NCBI RefSeq assembly: GCF_023476645.1
Contig: NZ_JAMCOJ010000011.1
Coordinates: forward strand, 1 to 40,647
Length of the DNA: 40,647 nt
DNA from: Cellulophaga sp. 20_2_10
Lineage (GTDB): Bacteria > Bacteroidota > Bacteroidia > Flavobacteriales > Flavobacteriaceae
Direction of reading: 5' to 3'
This document shows positions 8,106-18,800 of this stretch, in pieces (position 1 is the first letter of the stretch; every line of letters begins with the position of its first letter). The notes beneath the pieces were generated by a model, which worked only from the letters and a program-made list of their open reading frames with translations, did not search any database and had not been told where the DNA came from. A program made the position numbers and the translations under genes.

Positions 8106-8133
8106 AAAAACCTCCACGTTAGTGAAGGTTTTT
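8106..8133 (-). terminator. Rho-independent terminator of tRNA-Cys
   Basis: A stem 8106-8117 with 8122-8133 and a four-base loop, immediately next to the tRNA discriminator base at 8135. On the minus strand the stem core reads CCTTCAC and GTGGAGG with one G-U wobble, and a seven-base T run follows. Confidence 0.8.
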
Positions 8134-8134
8134 G

Positions 8135-8205
8135 AGGCATCGAGCAGATTCGAACTGCTGTAGGAGCTTTTGCAGAGCTCAGCCTAGCCACTCGGCCACG
8201 ATGCC
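8135..8205 (-). tRNA. tRNA-Cys (anticodon GCA)
   Basis: A complete 71-nt cloverleaf can be drawn. It has a seven-pair acceptor stem GGCATCG/CGATGCC and a D arm with a three-pair GCC/GGC stem. The anticodon arm is GAGCT-CTGCAAA-AGCTC with U33 and anticodon GCA, and the T arm is AGCAG-TTCGAAT-CTGCT. The discriminator base is U73, which together with GCA is an established cysteine identity element. CCA is not encoded. A -7 element lies 12 bases upstream and a terminator follows directly. Confidence 0.95.
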
Positions 8206-8217
8206 ATTTTAGGACTG

Positions 8218-8225
8218 CAAACTTA
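8218..8225 (-). promoter_or_regulatory. Putative -7 promoter element of tRNA-Cys
   Basis: TAAGTTTG on the minus strand, a full match to TAnnTTTG, placed 12 bases before the tRNA 5' end. The same ten-base context (TAAGTTTGCA) precedes folB at 8805-8796. A -33 TTG is not seen at standard spacing. Confidence 0.4.
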
Positions 8226-8280
8226 CAAAAATAAATTCATAAGAATATAAGTTTTTTAAAATCAATTTTGCATTTTTTTG

Positions 8281-8352
8281 AGGCATCGAGTGGATTCGAA
8301 CCACTATGATAATCCTTGCGGGATTATGTCTATCCATTTCGACCACAATGCC
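8281..8352 (-). tRNA. Non-canonical tRNA-Cys-like gene (anticodon position GCA, C33)
   Basis: A 72-nt cloverleaf paralogous to the neighbouring tRNA-Cys along its whole length: acceptor GGCATTG/CGATGCC with one T-G wobble, D arm GTC/GAC, T arm AGTGG-TTCGAAT-CCACT, and discriminator U73. The anticodon arm is TAATC-CCGCAAG-GATTA. The anticodon position reads GCA (Cys), but position 33 is C instead of the nearly invariant U, and C32 can pair with G38, leaving a five-base loop CGCAA. It may be a specialised or decaying tRNA. A -7 element of its own lies upstream. Whether it is charged or used in translation cannot be told from sequence. Confidence 0.7.
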
Positions 8353-8374
8353 ATTTTTAATACGGGGGAAGGAT

Positions 8375-8382
8375 CAAATGTA
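8375..8382 (-). promoter_or_regulatory. Putative -7 promoter element of the tRNA-Cys-like gene
   Basis: TACATTTG on the minus strand matches TAnnTTTG and lies 22 bases before the 5' end of the tRNA-like gene. No -33 TTG at the expected distance. Co-transcription with folB is an alternative. Confidence 0.35.
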
Positions 8383-8421
8383 CACATATTCCCAAGTATA
8401 TGAAACTTCTTTTGTTGCAGT

Positions 8422-8778
8422 TTAACGAGTTAATTGTACCGTTATCGAAACCATTTCTACATCACCACCAATTGGAGGGTTTAATTTAGATACAGTAACT
8501 TCTGATTTATTTACAATACTCAATTCTGAAAAAATTCGGTCTATAATTCGCTTTGCAACGTGCTCTAATAATTTAGATCTTATTGCCATTTCTTGTTTTA
8601 CAATATGGTTAATATGTACATAATTTACCGTATCTTCTAAATCATCGGATACAGATGCTTTTTTTAAATCTGCATGTACAGTAACATTTACTAGATAATC
8701 ACTACCAATTAATGCTTCTTCTTGTAAGCAACCGTGGTATGCGTAAGTTTTAATATTACTTACTGTTATTTTTCCCAT
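8422..8778 (-). CDS. folB: Dihydroneopterin aldolase
   Basis: Converts 7,8-dihydroneopterin to 6-hydroxymethyl-7,8-dihydropterin and glycolaldehyde in folate biosynthesis, in the cytosol. The 118-residue length is usual for FolB. Visible family features are the N-terminal YAYHGCLQEE motif with the pterin-binding glutamates (Glu20-Glu21), Tyr53 in the VNY motif, and the catalytic lysine in VSKLNPPIGG (Lys98). It sits 44 bases downstream of sprF on the same strand but has its own probable promoter (TAAGTTTG at 8805-8798). The two tRNA genes follow it. Confidence 0.94.
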   Translation of the reverse strand: MGKITVSNIKTYAYHGCLQEEALIGSDYLVNVTVHADLKKASVSDDLEDTVNYVHINHIVKQEMAIRSKLLEHVAKRIIDRIFSELSIVNKSEVTVSKLNPPIGGDVEMVSITVQLTR

Positions 8779-8797
8779 TTGTTTTTATTTAGATGTG

Positions 8798-8805
8798 CAA
8801 ACTTA
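8798..8805 (-). promoter_or_regulatory. Putative -7 promoter element of folB
   Basis: TAAGTTTG on the minus strand, a full match to TAnnTTTG, 19 bases before the folB start codon. It suggests folB can be transcribed independently of the spr operon. Confidence 0.4.
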
Positions 8806-8822
8806 ACTAATCATATTAATAA

Positions 8823-9776
8823 TTAGTATGTACATCTACAATTACTTAATCCCTGGAATAAATCTACACCAATTGTTACAACATGTGTACCTGTACTGTA
8901 ATTTAAAATATCGTTTAAAATTATTTGATACGAGTAACCAAAGTAATAATTATCTTTCTTTAAACCTGCAAAAGGTGCTAAATACAAGGGTTTACCAATT
9001 TGATCATTTAAAAATCTGTAGTTTACACCTGCATAGTAATAATCTTCAAAATCGTATTTTCTAAATTTTAAATTTAAATCTGTTTCAGATCTTCCATCAC
9101 TTTCGAACATTTTATAAAGCACAGATGGCTCTATTTCCCAATCACTATTTCTACTCTTTTTATATCTGTAACCAGTATATAAGTAGTAATTTCTTAATGC
9201 ATTAGGTTCAAAAGTTTCATTAAAATTAGAAATATCTTTATCTATTAAGTTAGACACATTTAAACTGGCATAAAATTTATTAATTCTATACATAAGACCA
9301 ACATCAAAGTTATGGTTTGTTGTAGATCTATCGTCTGTTACTGCATTGTCTGGAGTAGCGACTAAGTTAAATTCTTGAATGTCTATTCTGAACTGATTAA
9401 AATTATAAGAGATACCAAAAGATAAAAACTCATCTTCATATTTATCTAAAGTTAAATGGTGCGCAAAGGAAATTCTTGCTCCCTGTTGTTTAGTGTATCC
9501 ATTTTTATCATTATATAAAAATATACCTAAACCAGACTTGTTACCAATTCTGGCATCAGCCGCTAAGGATTGTGTTCTTGGTGCATCTTCTATACCTACC
9601 CATTGCGCAAGTCCATTCATCCTAATTTTTACATGATCACCAATACCTGCGTATGTTGGTGATAAAACAAATGGGTTGTCTGCCAAATATTGGGAGAGTT
9701 GTGGTGAATTTAGCTCCTGTGCATTTGAAAGCATTGTGCCGGCAAATAGGGATAAGATTGCTAATTTAAATCGCAT
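8823..9776 (-). CDS. sprF: SprF, PorP/SprF family outer-membrane protein
   Basis: A 317-residue outer-membrane beta-barrel of the PorP/SprF family, which pair with T9SS type B cargo. In F. johnsoniae SprF is required for the adhesin SprB to reach the cell surface. Residues 1-19 form a signal peptide ending SNAQ. The mature protein opens with the family pattern: ELNSPQLSQYLADNPFVLSPTYAGIGD, then alternating aromatic strands to a C-terminal VTIGVDLFQ. The gene lies 26 bases after the stop of the giant sprB gene, the same order as the F. johnsoniae operon, so its partner is almost certainly that adhesin. Confidence 0.93.
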   Translation of the reverse strand: MRFKLAILSLFAGTMLSNAQELNSPQLSQYLADNPFVLSPTYAGIGDHVKIRMNGLAQWVGIEDAPRTQSLAADARIGNKSGLGIFLYNDKNGYTKQQGARISFAHHLTLDKYEDEFLSFGISYNFNQFRIDIQEFNLVATPDNAVTDDRSTTNHNFDVGLMYRINKFYASLNVSNLIDKDISNFNETFEPNALRNYYLYTGYRYKKSRNSDWEIEPSVLYKMFESDGRSETDLNLKFRKYDFEDYYYAGVNYRFLNDQIGKPLYLAPFAGLKKDNYYFGYSYQIILNDILNYSTGTHVVTIGVDLFQGLSNCRCTY

Positions 9777-9802
9777 AATTATAGGTTAAGTTCTTTTATT
9801 TT

Positions 9803-12800
9803 TTATCTGTACAATGTAAAGTGTCCAACAAATTCTCTGCTGTCTACTTCATCTTTAAGCTTAATAGTATACCAGTAATCTCCAGATGGTAGATCCTTAT
9901 TATTATAAGTTCCATCCCATCCTTTATCATCGGCTCCCATTCTATATAACTCTCTACCGTATCTATCATATACAATAGTTAAGATATTTGGAAACCCTTC
10001 TGTGTTTTTAGGCTTCCATGTATTGTTTACATCGTCACCGTTTGGTGTAAAGAAATTTGGGATTTCTATATCGATGAACTCAATAAATATATCTTGAGTC
10101 GTTTCACAACCATTTTCGTCTACAACAACAACGGTATAAGTATCTGTCTTACGTATTCTGAACGTATTGTCTTCCCCATTATTGTTTCCTTCCAGATAGA
10201 AAGTATATTTAGGGTTACCACCTGCAGCAATTGCCGTTATTTCGTTAATATTTGTATTCTGTAATACAAGTGTTAATGGCTCAAAGGCATCTACAGTAAA
10301 GTCAATTGTTTCAGAACATCCATTTGCATGCAATAAGTATAAATAATGATTACCGGCAGACATATTTGTAAAGTCTGGAGTTAATTGCATTGCAGCAGGA
10401 TCTGTAGTATCTAAACCGTATAATACGTCTGTTATTGTGTTGTCTTCTAAAACAACGTCTAAATAATTTGTAGGCGTATCTGTACTACACTCGTAAATAG
10501 GTGTTGCAGTAGCTTTTAAGTTAACACCTGGTGCTATATTTATAATAATATTAGCATCACATCCATTTGCATCTTTAACCAATATTACATGAGCTCCAGA
10601 AGATAATCCTGAAAAATCTACTCTGTCTAATACATAATCTGCAGGATCGTTAGAATCTAAACTAGTTCTGTAAGGAGCAGTACCACCAGTTATTGTAACT
10701 GTAGCCATACCATCTTCATTCCCCGTACAAGTTTCACCAGTTGTAGTTTCACCTAATTGTATTACAGTTGGTTCATTAATTGTAAAATCAAAAGCTATAA
10801 AACAACCGTTTTCATCTTGTGCAATTACATCATAAACTCCAGGAGCTAAATCTGTAAATACATTTTTAGTATCAAACTGATCTAAATTAGGTGTTATAGA
10901 ATATTTAATTTCTCCTGTACCACCACTAACCTCAACAGTTATAGTACCATTTTCTTCACCAAAACAAGTTACATCTGTAAATTCTTCAGTATCTATAACC
11001 AAAGGAATAGGTTCTACTATTGTTATTGCTCTAGATACGGTTTCACAACCACCATCTGATGTTACTTTTATATAGTAAATACCAATTGGTAAGTTTCTAA
11101 AGTCGCCCGTAGTTTGTGGTCCCTGTAAAGGACTAGTACTTGTTGGGTTATCTAATAATTCATAAGAATAATTTCCTAAACCACCACTAGCTCTTGAGCT
11201 TATGGTTGCTGTAGATTCACCATTACAATTAATAATTGCAGCACTTTCGTCTAAAGCAATAGTTAAAGGAGGTACAGGATCTATTGTAACTAGATTACTA
11301 ATAATGTTACCACAGTTAAAATCATCTCTTACATAGTACTGGTAAACACCTGCTGGTACTGTAAATGTGTGTGTATCTCCACCAGTCATTGGCGTAAAGT
11401 TTATACCATCTACACTAAACTCATAAGGAGCAGTACCACCAGTAGCTGTTAATCGTATTACAGCATCATCATCACACGTTAATTGTGAAACCTGTACCAA
11501 AGATCCAGTTATGTCTGTAGGCTCTGTTATAATAGCTTGTATAGTTTCTACATCACAGTTCCAACCATCAGATACTGTTATCGTATATATACCAGCACCT
11601 AAGTTATTGAACATTGGATTTGCCTGTGGACTACTAGAGTATAATAAAGTAGTACCAGCAGCATCATAAACATTTAATTGGTAGTTGTAAACGCCTTCAC
11701 CATTTAATACATTTACTGCCATAACACTCCCGTTAGTATCACCATAACAAGTTAATAATTGTGTAAGTGGTGTAATATCTGCTGTAATTGGTATTGCAGG
11801 GTCTAATGTTATGGTATCTGTAAAATCACATCCACCATCATCTGTTACTGTTACAGTATACGTAGCAGCACTTAACCTTACAAAGCTAGCAGAAGAAACA
11901 TCTGTAAAAGTAGTTTCTACACCAGTAGTATTGTTTCTTAAAACAATGTCATAAGGTGCATAACCACCAGTTGGTTGCACTACTATTTCACCAGCATTAT
12001 CATCACAAGTTACAGCTGCAGTTTGTGATACCGTTGCTGTTAATGCCATATCTGGAGAAACTATAGTTATTACATTAGAATCTTCAGTACAAAAAGGAGC
12101 ATTATCTTCTGTAACTGCAACATAATAATTACCACCAGATAAACCAGTTATAGTAAATGTGTTTGTTGTAGCATTACCATTAATACCTGTTAATGTACCA
12201 TCAGCATTTAAAACTGTATATGTAAATGGCCCAGTAGCATCTGTAACTGTTACTTCAATTTCACCGTCTATACCTCCAAAACAAGTTACAGGAGAAGTTG
12301 CTCTAGCAGAAACTTTAATTAAATCGTATTGTGCAATGTTATACACTTCTGTATCTACATAACAACCAGTAGTTGTGTCTGTAACTCTAAATACATAACC
12401 ACCAACAGCTCTTAATTCAAAAGTTGCAGTGTTATATGTTGGTGTTGTTATTTGCGTAGCATTTGTATTACCAATTGGTAACAACTCATACGTATATACA
12501 TTTGTAGCATCACCATTATCTGTTACTGTAATAGTAACTTCTTCTGGACCATTACATGATATGGCAGTGTCTTGAGAAATTACAGCAGTAAATTTATTAA
12601 TAGGCTCTATTGTTACTGTTGTTGTTTGCGGACAAGTATTATCATCCTTAACATAAACTGTAATAGTTTGTGCAACTCCTGTATCTATTACATTAAATGT
12701 ATTAGTAGTTTGGAAGTTTACATTATCTATACTGTATAAATACGGACTAGAACCTGAAGGAGTTCCTGGTGTTGTAGCACCATCTTCTATAGTTACTGTA

Positions 12801-15800
12801 ATTATTGCTGTATTTACCGTGTTGTTAGGAGCACAAGCAAAGTCTGTTGCAACTGCATTTATTAGCAACTGTGTTGGTTGCGTAACCTCAACAGTTTGTC
12901 GTATAGAGCATCCTTTAGCAGATACTACTTCTATTTGATAAAATGCTGCTGCTAATCCTGTAAAAGTAGGACTAGTTTGAGTTACTCCTATTTGAGTTAC
13001 TCCTGTAGCATCATATAAATTATAGTTATAAATAGGATCTACATTTGTTGCAGGATCTAAATTAGCAGTAATACTACCATCAGATAAACCAAAACAACTT
13101 ACGTTATCTATAGTTGCAGCTAATAAAATAGGATCTACTTTATCTACCAATTCTTGTGTAACTGTTTTTTCACATATTGGTGCACTTGTATCTAAATCAC
13201 GAACCCTAAAGCTATACACACCAACTTCTGTTAAACCAGTAAACACACCTGTTGCATTTGTAATTGTTGTAGCACTTATTGGTAATGTAGCTACAAATTC
13301 TAAGTTTGTAGAACCACCAGTTACATTCACTGTTATTTGCCCGCCTGGATCTACAGTACAATCTATTGGTTTAGCAACAATAGTAGAAACATTCATTTCT
13401 TCATATAAAACCGTTGCAAGCGTTGTAAAATCGCAAGACCATTGATCGTTAATTAATACCGTATAAGAACCAGCACCTAAACCAGAGAATGTTGTTGTTG
13501 TTTGCGGAGAACCAACTGCCGTACCATCTTTAATAAGTTGGTATGTATAGTTACTTCCTTGTCCACCTGCAGTTCCAATAACCTCAATTTCACCTTCTAG
13601 GTTTGTACAATTTTCTTGATTTACTTGTAAAGTTGCAGTAATTTGAGTTGGTGTAACTAAATTAACATCAGCTAATTGAACAATACAACCATTTTTATCT
13701 GCAATCCAAACTTGGTAATCTGTACCTGCAGGAGCTGCAGCACCAGATAAACCAGTAAATTCAGGATTAGAAACATAATCTGTAGGATATACTGGAGCAG
13801 GGTTAGTTGCTATATCTACAAAATACACATAGTCTCCCCAACCGCCAGCAGCGTTAATAACTTCTATAACTCCGTCATTACCAACACAAGTTACAGGTGA
13901 AACCTCTGTAGCGGCAGTTATTGCAGCACTAGGACCAGTAATAGTAAATGCTTGTGTATATGTACATTTAGGATCTGGAGTTTGTTGTACTTCTATGTAG
14001 TACGTACCAGCTACTAAACCGTTAATTATAAAATTACCGTTTGGTGCACTACCTGGAGTTTGTGTATCATCTCCAGTATTTGCAGGAGTATTGTTTACAT
14101 CTTGGTAAAGTATGTATGCTATTGCACCTGTGTAGGTAACATTAGCATCATCATGTAAATTAAATGTTGCACTACCATCAGTACCACCAAAACAAATTAC
14201 ATTGCTTGTTACAGTTGCATCTAATTCTAATACATCTGGACTAGTAATAGTTTCTGATGTTGTTATAATACAACCCGTATCTGCATGTCTAACTAAGAAA
14301 TTGTGAGTACCAACACCTAAACCAGTAAATATTTCAGGATTGGTATGAGAAACAGTGGTTTGCCACGTTGTTCCGTTATCAATACTATACTCAAATTTAG
14401 AAGTATCATTAGCAGTAGAAGTTACACCAATAGTTATTTCACCATCTGTACCAGGATCACAAGTAATATCACCTGTAATAGTAGCAGTAGCTGTTAACAA
14501 TTCATCATAAGGAGCAATATCTGCTTCTATTGTACCAACACAACCTTTATCGTCATATACATTAATGGTATAAGAACCACCAACAGTATTAGTTTCTATG
14601 TAAACAGTATTAGAACCAGATTGTACAATAATATCATCACCAGTTGCAGGTGTGTTGTTATCATTTATAAATTCATAAATAACATATGTATTGCTACCAC
14701 CAGTAATATTAGCAGCAGTGTTATCTATAGTAATGCTAGCATTGCTATTAGTGTTACCACTTGTAGGCGTACAACCAAATTCTACAACATCTGCAGCTAC
14801 AATTACAATAGGATCTGGTTGATCAATTATAATATCTGTTATAGTAGCAGTACAACCATTTGTACCTGTTGCAGTTACTGTATATGTATTAGGAGGTAAG
14901 TTAGAGAATGTGCTTGTAGCAGTATCAAAAGTACCAGCTAAAGGTGTTATTGTGTATGTTAATGGGTTAATTCCATTATCAGTTTGGTATAAAGTTATAG
15001 TACCATCATCTGCAGTATTACACGTAATAGCTGTAAATGTGTGCGTAAATATTGGGGTTACGGCATCTGCAACAACGACATTAAATACTGTTGGAGGACA
15101 AGATGGAGTATTATTATCATATACTGATACTATGTAAGTACCAGATACAGTAGCTCCATCCCAAACATCAGTATTGGCAGGTGATGGTAAATTAGTTCTT
15201 GGCAAGTCATTAGTACCAGGACCATCAATCGCATAAGCATATGAACCAGAACCATCAAAAGCAGTGATTGTAATTTCTGCATTTGGTGTAGCAGAACAGT
15301 CTAACAATTTAGTTACAGCTGCAGTAGCTTGAAATTTAGGATAAATTGTAAAGGTTTCTGTTTCTCCACAACCATTTAAATCTTTTATTTCTACTGTTTG
15401 TGCAGTACCAGAACTTAATCCTGTAATAGTATATTCGCCAGCAGTAAATGTAATATTTTGAAAAGCTGCTCCATTAACACTTATAGAATAAGGTGTTGTA
15501 CTTGGTGTATCTAAAGTTACTAATACTTCATAATCACCTTCTGCAACACATTCATCAACTAATGATAAAGATATTTCTGGAGATACATCAGTTGGAACAA
15601 AAATAGATTCTGTTTGAATACATCCATATGCATCTTTAATATAAACGTCATAAGTACCACCTTCTACATTAAATACATTTACTGATGAACCAGCCCATGT
15701 AGTTAAAGTTGGAGCTGTAGCTCCTGTTGGTAATATTTGATATTCATAAGGACCTGTACCATATTGACCACTAGCAGTTATTACACCTGCATCTGTGTTA

Positions 15801-18800
15801 CAATTATCATTTTTAGTTAGAGTTAAATCTATCTCTAATAAATTAAGAGACTCTCTTATGGTAAATTCACCACCATAAACAGTACAACCATTAAAGGGAC
15901 CACCAACTTCAGATAATAATAAGTAATATTGACCTGGAGGTAATGTCGCAAAATTAGATACAGTTATTGCAGTTACTGGTCCAGAAACTGGAGTTGAGCC
16001 AGTAACGGGAGTAGGTGTTATTGGTGCGTTAGATTGCTTATAGAAAATTTCATAATCTACAGCTGTTGCTAAAGCATCATAATTGTCAAAAGTAAAAGAT
16101 ATATTACCATCGTTAGAACCTGTACAGGTTACATTAGCTACAGGATCTAAAGAAACAGTCATATTAGATGGACTATCTATAGGTGTTGCTGCAGTTTCAA
16201 AATAATAGCAATTATTAACTAAGTCATGTACTACAAAAGTATAAGTTATACCAGGAGTTAAGTATACACCATTTGCTGTTTGTGAGAATGTAATAATACT
16301 TCCGCCTACAGTATCTGGAGCATAATAAGTTGAGGTATAAGGAGAGTTAAAATCTTCTAAAATACCAAATTCATAATTACCACTACCAACCATTGCGGAA
16401 ACTTCTACTATTGCAGTACCACCATCTGCACAATTTGCTGTAGATGTACTCACATCTATATCTAAATCGTCTGGTGGAGATGATATAACTTGTGTTGTAA
16501 AAGCAGAACAACCATTAGCATCAACAATATCTATTTCATAAATACCAAATGTTAAGATATCAAAAGTACGGTCTCTTGTAGTTGCTGTTGTTATGTGTGT
16601 TTGTGGCGTAATACCATTATTTGCAGTTAGTATATACGTATATTCTGCAGTACCACCACTAATATTTGTTATTGTAATAGATCCTGGATTGTTTATCGTA
16701 CTACCTACATTACAAGTTATTGGTTGGCTATTTACTGTATAATTTATTACAGCAGGTTCGTTAATTGTTGTTGTCTCTGTTGTTACACAACCTTTAGAAT
16801 CTGTAACAGTTACAGTATAATCACCAGCTGTTAAGCCAGATGTTTGTGTACCGTAATCTTGTGTTGTAGTTGTATTTGTAACGTTAATTGTATAAGGAGC
16901 TAAACCAACGCTAGTATCTATTACAATAGCTAAACTACCAGAATCGTCTCCGTTGCAATTTAAATCAGTTGGAGTTACAGTAGTAATTACAGGTAATTCC
17001 GCTGGCGATACAATTACAGAGTTTGTAATGTAAGTACAAGCAACAGGAGTTGTATTATCTGTTACTCTAAAAAAGTATGTACCATCTGTATCTGTAGTAA
17101 AATTATTTCCTGTAAAGTTTGTAACATTCCAAGGGCCAGAATTAGTAGTAGACCATTCATAAGTGTATGTACCAGAACCTCCAGTAACATTTACATCTAT
17201 TGAAGCATCTACTAAACATGTTAAATCGTTATTTAAAACTGTTGTAGCTCTTAAGGTAGGATTTAAAATAACCGTTTCTTGTACGCCAACACAACCATAG
17301 CCATCTTTAACGTCTATTGTATATGTACCGTTTGCAAGACCTGTAAAAGTATATGTTGTAGCAGTTGCTGGAGTTGGTGTAATCCAAGCACCACCGTTAA
17401 TACTAAACTGGAAGTTTTCATTTCCAGGAACAGAAGTAACATCTACTTGTATTTCACCATCATTTGCACCAGAGTAACACGCTGTTGGCGTTACTGTAAA
17501 AGTTGGTACTTCTGGGGCAGTAACTGTTACTGCAGGTGTAACAACATTAGTACATAATTTATCATCTTGTACTCTTACTATATAGTTTTCATCAGCTGCA
17601 TTTGCAGGTACATCTGTAAATATTACAGAAGATTGGTATGCTCTAAAAACTGTAGAAGTAGTTGTTACCGTATTGTATATTTCTAATTGATAGTTATACG
17701 TTGGTGTACCACCATTTGCAACAGCTGTAATTGTAGCACCGGTATTGTTACATGTAAATTCATCTGTTATAGAAGCAGTTACTGTAATTTCTGTAGGCTG
17801 AGTTAATTCTTGAGATAAAGGTATACTACACGCATTATCATCAACATCTCTAACTTCAATAGTATAGTTTTGAGCAGTTAATGTGTTTACTGTTGTAGCT
17901 GTTGTAAAAGGACCAACATAATTAGTACCACCATCTATAGTATATTGAAATCCACCTGCACCAAAGTTTGATGCATTTATAACAAATTCACCGTCATTAC
18001 CACCAAAACAAGAGATGTTTTTAGGGTTTGTAACTGTTGCTGCAAAAGCTTTACCAGCTTCAACCACAACATCAAAAGTTACAGATGAAGAACAAACTTC
18101 TGGTAACTGAAATGCTTGTATATCATCTATAGCAATGTCATTACCATTGGTTGCAACAGAATTTGTACGAATAACAATATCAAGGTTTGTATTAGCACCA
18201 GGATTTAATGTTACGGTATAATTGTGCCAATCGTCAGCGTTGTTATGTTTAGGAATTTCACCTGTAGCAGTACTAGCAATTACTGCACCACCACCATCTA
18301 CCAATTCTATTACTATACTTGGATCTGCAAGTGCGCTAAAAGCAGGGCTTGAGCTTATTAAATTAAAGCCCCATGTAGATATCGTAATATCTCTGTTTGG
18401 TATAACTTCTATACCTCTTTTGGCATATACAATACCACCAACACCAGCTACACCACCAACGTTCATGGCTAAAAACCTTCCGTTAGCGTTACCTGTATGG
18501 TCATTTGGATTTATCCAACCAGAGAAAAGTAAACCTATATTTTGTGTTACTGAATATTCACCATCATTAATCCTTCCATTAGGAGAATTACAAACATCAG
18601 TTGTAAAATTTTGTGGCTCATAACAGTATACAGGATCTATTTGTGTTATTGATGTATTTGGTCCTGAACCAAAGTTTTCTGATAATAAATTACTAGGTGT
18701 AGGCGCTACATTGGATGTATAATCTACTTTAATAGTATGTGTACCAGCTGTTACATCTGTAAAAATATTACTTGTATTATCTGGCATGTTAAATCCACCA

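Noticed and set aside
8281-8352. tRNA-Leu, because the D arm and the CCGCAAGG segment resemble tRNA-Leu parts
   Set aside because: There is no long variable arm, and the whole molecule aligns better with the adjacent tRNA-Cys, including acceptor, T arm and U73.
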